From the NCBI RefSeq assembly GCF_000143415.4, contig NW_003314280.1, positions 901,262 through 965,261 on the forward strand: a DNA stretch of 64,000 nt, in the 5' to 3' direction. The stretch comes from Selaginella moellendorffii (taxonomy: Eukaryota; Streptophyta; Lycopodiopsida; Selaginellales; Selaginellaceae). Of this stretch, positions 43,988 through 54,478 are shown in pieces; positions within the stretch are counted from its first letter, which is position 1, and each line of letters begins with the position of its first letter. The translations under genes were made by a program, and so were the position numbers. The notes below the pieces were generated by a model, which saw only the letters and a list, made by a program, of their open reading frames with translations, made no database searches and was not told the origin of the DNA.

Positions 43988-46900
43988 ATGGCCGATCCAC
44001 AATCTCCTCCTTTGACTCTAGAGCAGCAGTTGGTTCAATTGCTTGATGCTATGCGCCTGCAATTGAACAACCAAACTCAGTTGATGGCGGCGTTCACGGC
44101 ACATGGTACAACTCCTCCTGCTTTTGGTGCCAATCCTCGCGTTCGGCCGGAGTTCTTTCGTGGGAATCCTGGGGATGATGTGTACTATTGGTTCGATCAC
44201 TTCACGGTGATTGCCACATATCATTCTTGGGATGATGCTCAACGTTTGCGTGAGTTCCCCACATGTCTTCCCTGTTGGTGCTGCTACAGTGGAAGGTTTG
44301 GACACCGAGATGAATCTGGGAAACAAGGAGTCGCGCGAGTAAGGGAGGGACCTTGCGCGAATAAGTCAGTGACCCCTCTATCTTTCTTTCGGGAGTATCA
44401 TCAAGGGGTTCACTCGGCACCAGTTCATCCAGTGTTTACTTTCCAAGCTCATCTTTATAACAAGAGGTCTCCTATTCTTCTCTCCATGTTGGTTGATACA
44501 GGTTCGAGTTTATCTTCTATTGCTCGACCTGTTGCCACACGTTGTCGTCTACACTTGCGTCGTGCGGCGGATCCAGTTTTCATTCTTTATGGCAACGGCC
44601 GTACACATGCATGTGCACGAGATGAGGCGGACCTGGTTGTGCGTGTGGGCGATCTCGAGCTTGAGTTGCAGTCGTTGCGGGTGGTGCCGAGTCAAGCTTT
44701 TGACCTCATTCTTGGTATGGATTGGTTGCAGCACAATCATGCCAAGTGTGACTTTGAGGCTTTTCCCCCTTGTCTCATACTTCCTTATGTTTCATCCATT
44801 CCTCTCACTTCCGTACCTCTTCGTCCCTCTACTTCTACCTCTGCTTCCATTACTTTTGTTCCCCCATTATTTCCTCTTGTGTTTCCATCTTGTTCTGCTC
44901 TTCCCTTTTCCGATCCCTCCGATGATCTTTGTGTTGCAGCTGTTGACCAGCTCATTAAGGAGTATTCTGATCTCTTTGAATTTGACCTATCGTCTGGGGC
45001 CAAGATTGCCACACGTCATCCCATTCCAACCGGGGATGCTCATCCAATTAAGGTTCCTGTTCGTCGTCGGTCACCCAAGGAGATCAAGATTTTACGTGCA
45101 AACGTCAAGGAGATGTTGGAGAAGGGTGTTATTCGGAAGTCGCGGAGTCCTTGGGCATGTGAACCTCATCTTGTGACGAAGCCTGATGGGAGTATTCGTT
45201 TCTGCATCGACTATCGTCCGTTAAATGAAGTGACGATCCCGGACGTGTACCCTCTTCCTCACACTGCTGATCTCTTGGATCGTCTAGGGCGAAGTCGTTG
45301 GTTCACCAAGCTAGATCTTGCTTCTGGGTATTGGCAAGTACCGATGGCTGAAGACGATATTCCTAAGACTGTTTTTCGTACACCATTTGGTTTGTATGAG
45401 TTTTTGGTGATGCCGTTTGGTTTGAACAATGCTTCAGCAACTTTTCAGCGAATGATGGACGAGGTTCTTTGCAATATGCCGGAGGTGACGGCTGACTTCA
45501 TTGATGATGTCTTGATCCACTCGGAGGGGACGTGGGAGGAGCATGTTCGTGATGTTTGTAAAGTGTTGGATCGGCTACGTGACGTTGGTTTAAAGCTGAA
45601 GCGGTCGAAGTGCGTGTTTGGGTCCAAGGACACAACTTATCTTGGGTACCGTATTTCTCGTGAGGGTTTGCAAGTTGATCCTGACAAACTTGTGGCTGTT
45701 CTAAAGTTCCCTACTCCGAAGTGTGTGAATGATGTGCAGCGCTTTTTGGGTAAGGTGCAGTATCTCGGTCGTTTTGTGGATCATCTTTCCGATCGCACTT
45801 TACCATTGCGAGCGTTGCTGAAGTCATCAACGTCATCTTTCATCTGGTCTCCCGATTGTGAGCGGGCGTTCATGAATCTCAAAGAGCTATTGACGACTCC
45901 TCCGGTTTTGGCATATCCTGACTACACTCGACCTTTTATTTTGCGCGTGGATGCTTCTGACATTGGTCTTGGAGGTGTGTTGATGCAAGAGAGCTCGAGT
46001 GTGCCTGGTCAGCGCCATCCCATTGCATACATAAGCCGTACATTACAACCAGCGGAGATGAACTACTCCACGACGGAGAAGGAGTGTTTAGCAGCAGTCT
46101 GGGGTTTCGAGAAACTTCATGCCTATCTACATGGTTCTCGGACGTTACTTGAAGGTGACCATGCTGCTGTTACTTCATTATTGAAGCGGAAGAACCTGGT
46201 TGGTCGTACGGCTCGATGGGCTTTGAAGCTTCAGATATATGATTTCGATGTTGTTCATCGCCCACGGAGTTCTATGGCTGATGCTGATGCCCTTTCTCGA
46301 GTTCCTCTTCCTTCTCCACTCACTTCTCATGTTTCTGACGAACCTGTTGTTCCAGCATCTGTGGATTTTCTAGATGAGGATTCTGTGCCATCGGCGGTTG
46401 CTGTCCTTGACGTTCAGTGTCCACAGGGCGTAGAGCAAGATCTACCTTCTCTGGATGAGGTTCGCGAGGCTCAAAAGATTGAGCCGTGGATTCGAAGGCT
46501 TCGAGATGGGTTTGAGAATCCTGCATCACTTGCTGATGACTTGCCTTTTCGGCATTTACATTCTCAATATCGCCTTGAAGATGGCCTTCTTTATTTTGTG
46601 GGGACGGATCCTGATGCTCATTTACGGCTGGTGGTGCCTTCGGTGTTTATTCCGCGGTTTCTCCATGCCTACCATGATTCTCCTATTCTAGGTGGGCATA
46701 TGGGACACCGTCGTGTCACCAAGAAGTTGCGCAGATCTTTCTATTGGCCAGAGATGCGACGTGATATTATCCGGTATGTGCGTAGCTGCGTTTGGTGCCA
46801 AGCTCGTAATACTCCCCCTTGTGCTGCGGAAGGACGGTTGGAGTCAATTGCAGTTTCTCGTCTGTTTGAGTTGGTGGCGTTTGATCTTATGGGACCTTTT

Positions 46901-47806
46901 CCGCGATCGACTGCTGGCAATGAGTATGTTATTATTGCTTCTGACTACTTGACTCGTTGGGTGGAAGTTGGTGCTCTTGCTAGTGCCTCTGCAACTGCTG
47001 TTGGATACTTCCTCCTCAATCGAGTGGTGTTCCAGCATTCTTGTCCAGAACGGATTCTTTCGGATAATGGTCTTGCATTTATGGCTGAGGTATTTCATGT
47101 TTTGACATCTCGGTTGGGGATACGCCACACTTTTACGAGTGCTTATCATCCACAATCAGACGGTCTGGTGGAACGGCTCGTTCGGACGTTCAAAGGGATG
47201 ATTGCGAAGTATGTGAACTTTCAACATTCGGATTGGGATGGTTATTTGCCGTCTCTTCGGTATGCTTATGTCACAGGGGTGCAGAGTTCTGTTGGTGCTT
47301 CACCATATAAACTTCTATATGGTCATGATCCAATATTACCAACAGAGCTAGGTTTACCTTCACGATTGCCACGAGCTCCTGATGCTAGGTCATGGGATCA
47401 ATATTTGACAAGCATTCTTCCACTTGTCCGAGCAGAGTCTGCTGAACACTTAGGCCGCGTACAAGTGGAACAACAACGGCGCTACAATTCCCATCATTGT
47501 CCACCAGCGGAGTACAAAGTGGATGATTTGGTGTTAGTCCGTTTTCCCCATCTTACGGTACGTGGTTTATCTAAGGGGCTCCTTGCGCAGTGGAAAGGAC
47601 CGCATCGGGTGTTGCGGCAAGTTGGACCACAAGTTTATGAGGTTCGGCATGACGTTCAGCAGGCCGATCCTCCGGAGATTGTGCATGTGCAGCAGTTAAA
47701 ACGCTTCATACTGAGGGATCAGGAGCAGTTAATACCGTCTATAGATCCACCGATGCCTCCTCCTGACGTTCCTCCAGATCCCGGCCCATCTACAAGAGAA
47801 CCCTGA
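43988..47806 (+). CDS. pol: Element 2 fused gag-pol polyprotein, 1272 codons uninterrupted
   Basis: One open frame. Residues 1-94 are the gag N-terminus (as in element 1), cut at FPTCL. The capsid and zinc knuckle are missing and the frame joins pol directly. The protease has an intact LVDTGSSLS (Asp at residue 170) and DLILGMDWL. RT has FCIDYRPLNEVT, TKLDLASGYWQVPM and FIDDVLIHSEG. RNase H has RVDASDIGLGGVLM and TEKECLAAVWGF. Integrase has the His/Cys finger ending SCVWCQ, then FDLMGPFPRS, LSDNGLAF and GLVERLVRTFKG. No stop interrupts the enzymes, unlike element 1. The purine tract before the 3' LTR is intact. It may be enzymatically competent but lacks its own capsid. Confidence 0.92.
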   Translation: MADPQSPPLTLEQQLVQLLDAMRLQLNNQTQLMAAFTAHGTTPPAFGANPRVRPEFFRGNPGDDVYYWFDHFTVIATYHSWDDAQRLREFPTCLPCWCCYSGRFGHRDESGKQGVARVREGPCANKSVTPLSFFREYHQGVHSAPVHPVFTFQAHLYNKRSPILLSMLVDTGSSLSSIARPVATRCRLHLRRAADPVFILYGNGRTHACARDEADLVVRVGDLELELQSLRVVPSQAFDLILGMDWLQHNHAKCDFEAFPPCLILPYVSSIPLTSVPLRPSTSTSASITFVPPLFPLVFPSCSALPFSDPSDDLCVAAVDQLIKEYSDLFEFDLSSGAKIATRHPIPTGDAHPIKVPVRRRSPKEIKILRANVKEMLEKGVIRKSRSPWACEPHLVTKPDGSIRFCIDYRPLNEVTIPDVYPLPHTADLLDRLGRSRWFTKLDLASGYWQVPMAEDDIPKTVFRTPFGLYEFLVMPFGLNNASATFQRMMDEVLCNMPEVTADFIDDVLIHSEGTWEEHVRDVCKVLDRLRDVGLKLKRSKCVFGSKDTTYLGYRISREGLQVDPDKLVAVLKFPTPKCVNDVQRFLGKVQYLGRFVDHLSDRTLPLRALLKSSTSSFIWSPDCERAFMNLKELLTTPPVLAYPDYTRPFILRVDASDIGLGGVLMQESSSVPGQRHPIAYISRTLQPAEMNYSTTEKECLAAVWGFEKLHAYLHGSRTLLEGDHAAVTSLLKRKNLVGRTARWALKLQIYDFDVVHRPRSSMADADALSRVPLPSPLTSHVSDEPVVPASVDFLDEDSVPSAVAVLDVQCPQGVEQDLPSLDEVREAQKIEPWIRRLRDGFENPASLADDLPFRHLHSQYRLEDGLLYFVGTDPDAHLRLVVPSVFIPRFLHAYHDSPILGGHMGHRRVTKKLRRSFYWPEMRRDIIRYVRSCVWCQARNTPPCAAEGRLESIAVSRLFELVAFDLMGPFPRSTAGNEYVIIASDYLTRWVEVGALASASATAVGYFLLNRVVFQHSCPERILSDNGLAFMAEVFHVLTSRLGIRHTFTSAYHPQSDGLVERLVRTFKGMIAKYVNFQHSDWDGYLPSLRYAYVTGVQSSVGASPYKLLYGHDPILPTELGLPSRLPRAPDARSWDQYLTSILPLVRAESAEHLGRVQVEQQRRYNSHHCPPAEYKVDDLVLVRFPHLTVRGLSKGLLAQWKGPHRVLRQVGPQVYEVRHDVQQADPPEIVHVQQLKRFILRDQEQLIPSIDPPMPPPDVPPDPGPSTREP

Positions 47807-47838
47807 CGGCCTTCCATTATTCCGAGAGGAGGGGATGA

Positions 47839-48008
47839 TGTGAGGGCCAAGTGTACGGCTACGATGCCGTATACTAATATTAGTGTAGTGGATTTTGGTA
47901 GCCATCGGATTGGTTTCAATCCGGACCACTCGCTCCTGTATATAAGCTAGGGTTTTTGGGCTAATTGAGATGCACATTTCTGTATTCCCTTTCCATATTC
48001 CATGCACT

Positions 48009-48012
<4 letters not shown>
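47839..48012 (+). repeat. 3' LTR of element 2
   Basis: 174 bp, preceded by GAGAGGAGGGGATGA (47824-47838). It keeps TATATAAG at 47939-47946 and ends at CACTCACA, immediately followed by a TA microsatellite. Confidence 0.92.

Positions 48013-48067
<55 letters not shown>
48012..48067. repeat. (TA)n microsatellite at the right end of element 2
   Basis: About 55 bp of pure TA directly abutting the LTR. The left flank of the element (43562-43580) is also TA-rich, so the element probably inserted into a TA tract. Confidence 0.9.
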
Positions 48068-48069
<2 letters not shown>

Positions 48070-48189
48070 CCTACTTTATAATTAATTTTTCATTATCACT
48101 ATAAAATCCCTTTGAGTGTAAGGTGTAATTTATAAATAAATTATATTTTAAATTCAAATATAATACCAATATCTTCCTTTTTTTCAATG

Positions 48190-48850
48190 TTATGAATGTA
48201 GCGAACCTGGAGTATCGTGAGAAAGATGAATCAACAAGCAAGAACCTTTCCCTGAATGAGCGAGTTGAGAGCTTCCAGTTGCTCCTCGAACGAGACGCTC
48301 TCTCGCCACTTCCATATATCATAGAAAAACTCGCCAAAGAACTCTCGCAGAGGTAAGATGTTAAGCCTGAAACTTTCGTTGCGATTATTACATGGAGAAA
48401 CCAACACGCAGCAAAAGTAAAAAGACAAAGGAGAAAAAGACAAACTAGGGAAAGAAAAGCATCAGGAAATCTAGAGCTTACCTTGTTGCGCGATTGGTTT
48501 TTGGCCAACGTAGCGATCTGTCCGCCCTTCTGTCTCTTTGGACAAAGGAACAGGATACTATCAGACAAACATCCCAAGATACCAAAGCATTGCATTTCAC
48601 TCTATACCATCTCGGCAGTGTCGAGTATGTTGATCCCATTCTCGGCATAGCTTAGCTGCTCGTGAGCATCTGCCTCGCTGTTTTGGACCCCCCAGGTCAT
48701 CTACAAGCAAGCCTTGATCAGTCAAAATCCAAGCAAAAAAACCAGTGCAACTTATCGCTGACAATGAGCTCCGGGTCACTGAGCTTGTTGTAGCGCATCG
48801 AGGCGCTGGTGCTCACCGGGCAGCTATATTTCTCCTGGATGTCGGCTATA
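48190..48850 (-). pseudogene. Truncated duplicate of the aldo/keto reductase gene
   Basis: Matches 42485-43400 in the same orientation and includes intron sequence, so it is a DNA-level duplicate and not a retrocopy. About 190 nt present in the gene (parts of two exons and the intron between the KNQSRDK and EFFYD blocks) are missing, as are the start codon region and everything 3' of the GKVRYVG exon. Other small deletions disrupt the MTWGVQNSEAD and LDTAEM exons. It cannot make a functional enzyme. Confidence 0.85.
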
Positions 48851-49417
48851 TTTTATTATTTTTCTAAAGAATAAAAAACTTATTAATATTTTGTTTCTTT
48901 GTGAAGGAAACAAAATTAAAAAACAAATCTCTTATAATCTTTTTGGTTTGCTTAAGTAGTGGATAAACCTAGAATAAACTTGAATATTCTATTCTACCAT
49001 TTAACGGTTAATCTTGTATTTATAATTTATAAACATGTTTATAATTTATAAACTTTCCTAAACACTTCCTAGTATATTTTTATTTATTCTAATGATTGAT
49101 ATGAAATAAGATTAATCTTGATTTATAAATTATAAACATATTTATAATTATCAATCAATTAAATTATTCAAAAATACAAAATAATAATGACATTACTATT
49201 AAGCAAACCAAGCATTGTTGCATGCAATGTGCAGCAAATTATTATGATTACTATCACTCTTATAGATTTTATAGATGAAATAAATGCTTTAACAGCCCAT
49301 AATAAATCTTTACTAGCCATAATTTTTTTATCCTAGCAAAGCATCTTCAAAAACTTATTACAGTCCAGGTTTATCAATTAAATTATCATGGCTAATCAAA
49401 GTATAATATTAAAAAAA
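48851..49417. other. AT-rich island
   Basis: Strongly AT-rich, repeated ATAATTTATAAAC-like words near 49020-49150 and no open frame of note. Confidence 0.4.
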
Positions 49418-49846
49418 TTACCATTCATAAGCTCTAACAGGTGTAGACCACCCTTGAGATGTATGGGTTTGAAATATTGCATAATCAAAAACATACCATT
49501 CGACACCAGCTTTACCTCCATATTCAGAATTTCCTTGTTTATATGCTGTTATAACTTTGGATTTCCCATCACTTACAATCTTTAAATTGCACCAAAATTC
49601 AGTTGTGCCAAACCATCTATCATTGAATGTAAATGGGGGATACATTGCTCTATCCTGGATAACATACTTTTGGAGATCATCATCGTTGGATTGGCAATGT
49701 ACTTCTAGTGGAGAACCTGCTCTATTTATAACATGTATTGTGGTACCATAGGCATGAATGGTTGCATTATTACATTCACACATAGATATTATATCAATTA
49801 GAAATATTAACAAAACCACCTTATAGTTGTATTTCGCTAGAGCCAT
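49418..49846 (-). CDS. S-protein homologue (plant self-incompatibility S1 family)
   Basis: 142 residues from the ATG at 49846: MALAKYNYKVVLLIFLIDII is a signal peptide. The mature part has the S1-family layout: HVINRAGSPLEVHCQSNDDD, LQKYVIQDRAMYPPFTFNDR, WFGTTEFWCNLKI and GVEWYVFDYAIFQ. The SNDDDLQ and WFGTTEFWC motifs and the HC/WC cysteine pair are typical. These are small secreted proteins; poppy PrsS is the pollen-rejection ligand, while most members have unknown roles. The gene is single-exon and AT-rich, unlike its GC-rich neighbours. An in-frame ATG at 49927 would place 27 extra residues before the signal peptide and is less likely. Confidence 0.8.
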   Translation of the reverse strand: MALAKYNYKVVLLIFLIDIISMCECNNATIHAYGTTIHVINRAGSPLEVHCQSNDDDLQKYVIQDRAMYPPFTFNDRWFGTTEFWCNLKIVSDGKSKVITAYKQGNSEYGGKAGVEWYVFDYAIFQTHTSQGWSTPVRAYEW

Positions 49847-49951
49847 AACAATGTGTATATTAACGGTTTCATTTATAATAAGTAAGTTGAATACTTCGTT
49901 TTTAATAATGATATTTAAATAAAACAAAATTTGTTTTGTTCCATTCCAGCT

Positions 49952-51200
49952 ATGGACGGGGTCTCCAAGAGCGTGCTCGTCATCGGGGCCACGGGTTACA
50001 TTGGCCGCTACATCGCCCTAGCCAGCGCCGCGGCCGGATTTTCGACATCGGCGCTCCTGCGCGCCAATTCGGGGGCCGCGCCAAATCCAAGGAGGGACAA
50101 GGCCATTGAATCCTTGCACGCCGCAGGGATCAGCATCAAGAATGTGAGTGTCGTATCATAGATTTCGGGCTGGCTATCGATTCCCCCTGTCCTTTGCTCC
50201 ATCCAGGGATCCCTTGACGATCGCGAGAGCTTGATGCTCGCCCTGGAGGATGTGGACATCGTAATATCGGCCGTCGGGATACCTCAAATTCTAGAGCAGC
50301 TAAATCTCGTCGAGGCCATGAAGGAGAAGAAGACTGTCAAGGTCTCGAAAGAAAGAGAAGATCTCTCCCCCATCTCATAGGTACTTCTTTCTTCTTCGTA
50401 ACTTAGGCTAACGCGAGTTTTTTTCTTTGTTTTCTTTTGCTATGTGCTACTAGAGATTCGTTCCATCGGAGTTTGGCCAGGACGTCGATAAGGTGGTTTG
50501 TCTAAAGCCGGCCCAGGAGGTGCTGAGCGACCCAAAAATTCGCGTTCGCCGTGCCATAGAGGCCGCTGGAATCCCATTCACGTACGTTATCACGAATGCT
50601 TTTGCAAAGTTCCATTTCAACATGCGAGAGGAGAATGGACGACTCTCTCCTCCCGAAAGGTTCGTCATATATGGTGATGGAAACATTAAAGGTATATACA
50701 TCTTCTCTCCTTTTTTTTTCTTTTCTTCTTCCTCGCTTGTCTGATGCTATGTGTGCACGCAGCTAGTTTTGTTACTGAGGAAGATATCGGAGCCTTCACT
50801 GTCAAGGCTGCTGCCGATCCAAGAGCATTAAACAAGACGCTACACATGAGACCACCTGCGAATGCCTTGTCGCAGAACGAGACTGTCGCGATCCTGGAGA
50901 GAGAAACCAAGCGGCAACTGAGAAAGGAGGTGGTGTCGCAGGTTGAAATGCTGGAATCCATACGAGGTCATGTTTTCCTTGCCTTCGAATGTTGTGACAG
51001 CCCACGCTCACACTCAGCCCACTTGTTCCACAGAATCCTCCGGAGGCTTCCAAGCCGTCATACTGTCGCTCATGTACTCCGCTTACATCAGAGGCGATAC
51101 TTTTGGTTTCGAGCTGGGGCCGAATGACGTGGTGGCGCATGAACTATACCCGGACGCCAGTTTTACCGATGCACACGGTTATCTCAGTAAGTTTGTCTGA
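49952..51200 (+). CDS. Isoflavone reductase-like / PCBER-type NAD(P)-dependent reductase
   Basis: NmrA-like short-chain reductase of the isoflavone reductase, phenylcoumaran benzylic ether reductase and pinoresinol reductase group, acting on phenylpropanoids (known of the family; exact substrate unknown). Exons 49952-50143, 50207-50341, 50454-50691, 50763-50966 and 51034-51200, phases consistent. Markers: VLVIGATGYIGRYIALASA (NADP loop GxxGxxG), SLDDRESLMLALEDVDIVIS, RFVPSEFGQDVDKV, KIRVRRAIEAAGIPFTYV, FVIYGDGNIKASFVTEEDIG and TLHMRPPANALSQNE. The end is HGYLSKFV. The last exon must enter from the acceptor at 51033 to keep frame. Confidence 0.9.
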
Positions 51201-52304
51201 GGGCTCGCCTCTATATTGCTTGCCTCCTTTCTCTTTTGTAAAGTGGTGAGTAAATGTCTACGCATAACACTTTTCTTTTAGCCTTGTTGGACTGAGATAG
51301 CGCTCGAAAGCTTGTGCTTGCTCTGAATCTTGCAATGGTGGCAAGCGAGAGAAATGCTTTAGTATTTCTGGAACAGGAGGAGCTCACTCACCCACACAAC
51401 ACACACAACAGTGGTGCGATGGGACAGGGAGCACAAACTCACGCAGTAAGCAAAGCATTATCGCTCCGCCTGATAACACGTGCTTTGTTTTATTCGCTAA
51501 ACAGGTCCCCGGAAAGCTTGGCAGCCGCTTTGCTCGATTTTTTCTCGCAAAAACTTTTGGATGAGAGCCGAGCGAGCGAGCCATGTTCAAGACGACAGAG
51601 AGCCAATCATGCCCTGCAAGCTTTGACTGCTTACTTCCGTCTTGCAACCATCTTCGTTCCATACAAGGAAAGGAGAAAAAATGAGAAGAAGCATTCTCTC
51701 GGCTGGGGGACTGGGAGGAAAATAATTCACACGACCAAGTAAGCAGTAATGCCTGGACCACCTGCAATAATTTTGTGAGACAGATCCCTGTGGCCGAATG
51801 GAATCGGAGTTTAGTGTTCCTGTTCACAACGAATTGGTGGCCACATATTCCCATGGTAGTTTCTCTCTTCCTTTTTCATGTCTTCTTTGTTCGTTTTTTT
51901 TATAGTTTCGTTTCGTGGCAGTACCGATGCACCTTTATTTGTTTCAGGTTTTGGAGTGACTCTTCCAAGCAAGCAAGCAAGCGCTTCTAGTTCTCACATG
52001 CCGCTTTCATCTTTCCTTGCACATATCGGATGTGGAGTCCAACTGGCTCCAAGTTGGGAATGATTCAAGGCTCAGACATCTGCCGGGCGTGTCGCGCACT
52101 TCATGCAGGTACTTGATCATTGGATTTCTCTCAAGCTTCCAGTATTTAAGTCGCTTGTTGGTGTTGTCTGTGCATGTAGCTACAAGATCGCTGTGAGATC
52201 CTTGGCAGCCAAAACTTGGTGAGTTTGCAATTGCTTTGGTTATACTTGCTGCATCGCGTTGGCTCCATCCATCTAGTCTAAACTGGTTTTCCTCTGCAAA
52301 GGAA
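51201..52304. other. Intergenic region before the NPF transporter
   Basis: Contains open frames without motifs on both strands (51314-51742 and 51384-51854) that overlap each other and look like chance. A CAAGCAAGCAAGC short repeat lies near 51968. No RNA gene was recognised. Confidence 0.4.
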
Positions 52305-54236
52305 ATGAAGAAATCCTCGGAGTCGCAAGAAATCCTACAAAATGGATCCATGGACTACAAGAGGAGGCCGGCTGTGAAATGCCAAACCGGTGGCTGGAAG
52401 TCGGTGATCCTCATACTAGGTGCGTGAGTGTTTTTGCAACTTTACTCTCACGCTACAGAGATTGATGAGAGGGACACTGTTGCTGATCCCTTGCAGGAAC
52501 CGAGCTCTGCGAGAGGCTTGCCACTCTCGGAATCGGTCTCAACCTCATCACCTATTTGGTCACCGAGTTGCATCTCTCACCATCGCAAGCTCCAAACATC
52601 GTGACCAACTTCCTCGGTACGTCCTACGTGTGCTGCCTGATCGGAGGATTCGTGGCCGACACTTGCCTTGGCCGGTTCTGGACAATCGTGAGCTTCTCCT
52701 TCGTACAGTTCATGGTATGTTTTCCACACGCTTCAAATGCCACAGAAAGAGGCTGACTTTTCCAGTTTTTCTCGAGCAGGGAATGCTGCTTCTCACACTC
52801 TCCGCCGGCATTCCGTCGCTAAGGCCTTCCAAGTGCAATGCCGAGGACTACAAAACTTGCCAGCCAGCTCGAGGCATGGAACTGGCGGTGCTCTACATGG
52901 CCTTGTATATGACCGCTCTTGGGACGGGAGGCATCAAGGCATGCGTGTCCGCCTTTGGAGCCGACCAGTTCGACGACTCGGATGCCAAGGAGAGGCGCAG
53001 CATGGGGCATTTCTTCAACTGGTTCTTCGTGGCGATATCCATCGGAACTCTCCTGGCGGTGACGGTGCTCATCTACATCCAGGACAACGTCGGGAGGAGC
53101 TGGGGATATGGCAGCAGCGCAGGCTCCATGTTCATGGCGATATGCGTCTTCCTCGCCGGAACGCCACTCTATCGCTACAGAGCTCCCAACGGGACGTCCA
53201 TCGTCTCCATTGCGCACGTCCTGGTAGCCGCATTTCGCAAGCGACACGGCATTCCAGGAGACGAGAAAGATTTATACGAGGATCCGGGGCAGCAGAGCGC
53301 CAGATTCACTAGAACCAGTGGCTTGAGGTACGAGATTTTCTAGAACAAAGAACGTGCTTTACAAAATCTTTCCTTGCCAGCTTTTTGGACAAGGCCGCAA
53401 TCGTGGAGACCGGCAGTAGCAGCGAGAAGCAGAGCCCCTGGAGGCTGTGCAGCGTCACCAAGGTGGAGCAAGTGAAGATGCTGATCCGGATCCTGCCGAT
53501 ATGCGCCACCTCCGTGCTCGTGTACACGGTCTTCGCGCAGATGACGACGCTGGCGGTGGAGCAGGGTGCTACCATGCGCAGGAACCTCGGCAAGCACTTC
53601 AAGTTCCCTCCGGCATCGCTGGGAGTGTTCGTCCAGCTGAGCGTGATCATCGCCACCCCTCTCTACGACCAAGTCTTCCTCCCGGCCGTAAAGCTCCTGC
53701 GGCGGAACCAGATCACCATGCTGCAGCGCATCGGTGGCGGGATGATCTTCTCGTGCCTGGCGATGGTGATCGCGGCGATGGTGGAGAGGAAGCGGCTGGC
53801 GTTGGCGAGGGAGCACGGGCTGCTCGATCGACCAAAGGCCACAGTACCGATGAGCATCTTCTGGCTGGTCCCCCAGTACGCGCTGGTTGGAGTGAGCGAG
53901 GTGTTCACTTACATCGGCCAGCTCGAGTTCTTCTACAGCCAGTCACCCGAGGAGATGCGCAGCATGGCCACCGGGATGTTCATGAGCACCATCTCGGTGG
54001 GCTTCTTCGCGAGCTCCTTTCTGGTGGCTACCATCAACAGGGTGACGGGGGGGAGCGGCCATGGCTGGATCTCCAACAACATCAACAGGGGGAGGATTGA
54101 CAACTTCTACTGGATGCTCGCGGTGCTCAGCCTGGGGAACCTCGCCATCCACATTGCCTGCGCGACTTGCTACAAGTACAGGGCTCTTCCAGTGGCTCCC
54201 CCTCCTCGTGTCGCTGATGCTGCTCAAGAGGCTTGA
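52305..54236 (+). CDS. NPF (NRT1/PTR) proton-coupled transporter
   Basis: Major-facilitator transporter of the plant NPF family (nitrate, peptides, hormones or other small solutes; substrate not predictable here). Exons 52305-52419, 52497-52714, 52780-53327 and 53381-54236 with matching phases, about 578 residues. Features: WKSVILILGTELCERLATLG with the proton-coupling ExxER motif (ELCER), NIVTNFLGTSYVCCLIGGFV, YMTALGTGGIKACVSAFGAD, QFDDSDAKERRSMGHFFNW, VEQGATMRRNLGKHFKFPPA, SIFWLVPQYALVGVSEVFTY, LEFFYSQSPEEMRSMATGMF and NNINRGRIDNFYWMLAVL. Twelve membrane spans are expected. The start at 52305 gives a normal cytosolic tail before DYKRRPAVKCQTGGWK; a later ATG at 52350 is possible. Confidence 0.92.
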
Positions 54237-54478
54237 AGATACGCTCGCTCGAGAGACAAAAAAGGCCTTTTTCTTGTTTCATTCGGGAAAGGAACTATAC
54301 ATACGACAAAGGAACTATACATACATTCATACAGTCTTATATGAGAGAGATTTTATTCGATTGTTCTCTGCAAAGTTGGGATGATTGGGAATTTGATCAT
54401 GATGGGTGTATCTCCTGTCTACAATGTAAGAAAAAGAATGTTTTTTTTTTTCCTTTTCGAAAGATCATGCTCGAAAGA

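Larger units (their letters stand above)
43581..48012 (+). mobile_element. Ty3/gypsy LTR retrotransposon, element 2 (gag-deleted)
   Basis: 4432 bp with 174-bp LTRs (TGTGAGGGCC...CACTCACA) that differ at about seven positions. It shares sequence with element 1 along the whole length except for a deletion of roughly 580 bp covering most of gag. Both flanks are TA repeats (tata on each side), so a short target-site duplication may be present but cannot be told from the microsatellite. It sits between the aldo/keto reductase gene and its truncated copy. Confidence 0.95.

Noticed and set aside
51314-51854. Overlapping frames of 142 and 156 codons on opposite strands
   Set aside because: No motifs, no splice support and mutual overlap; likely chance.
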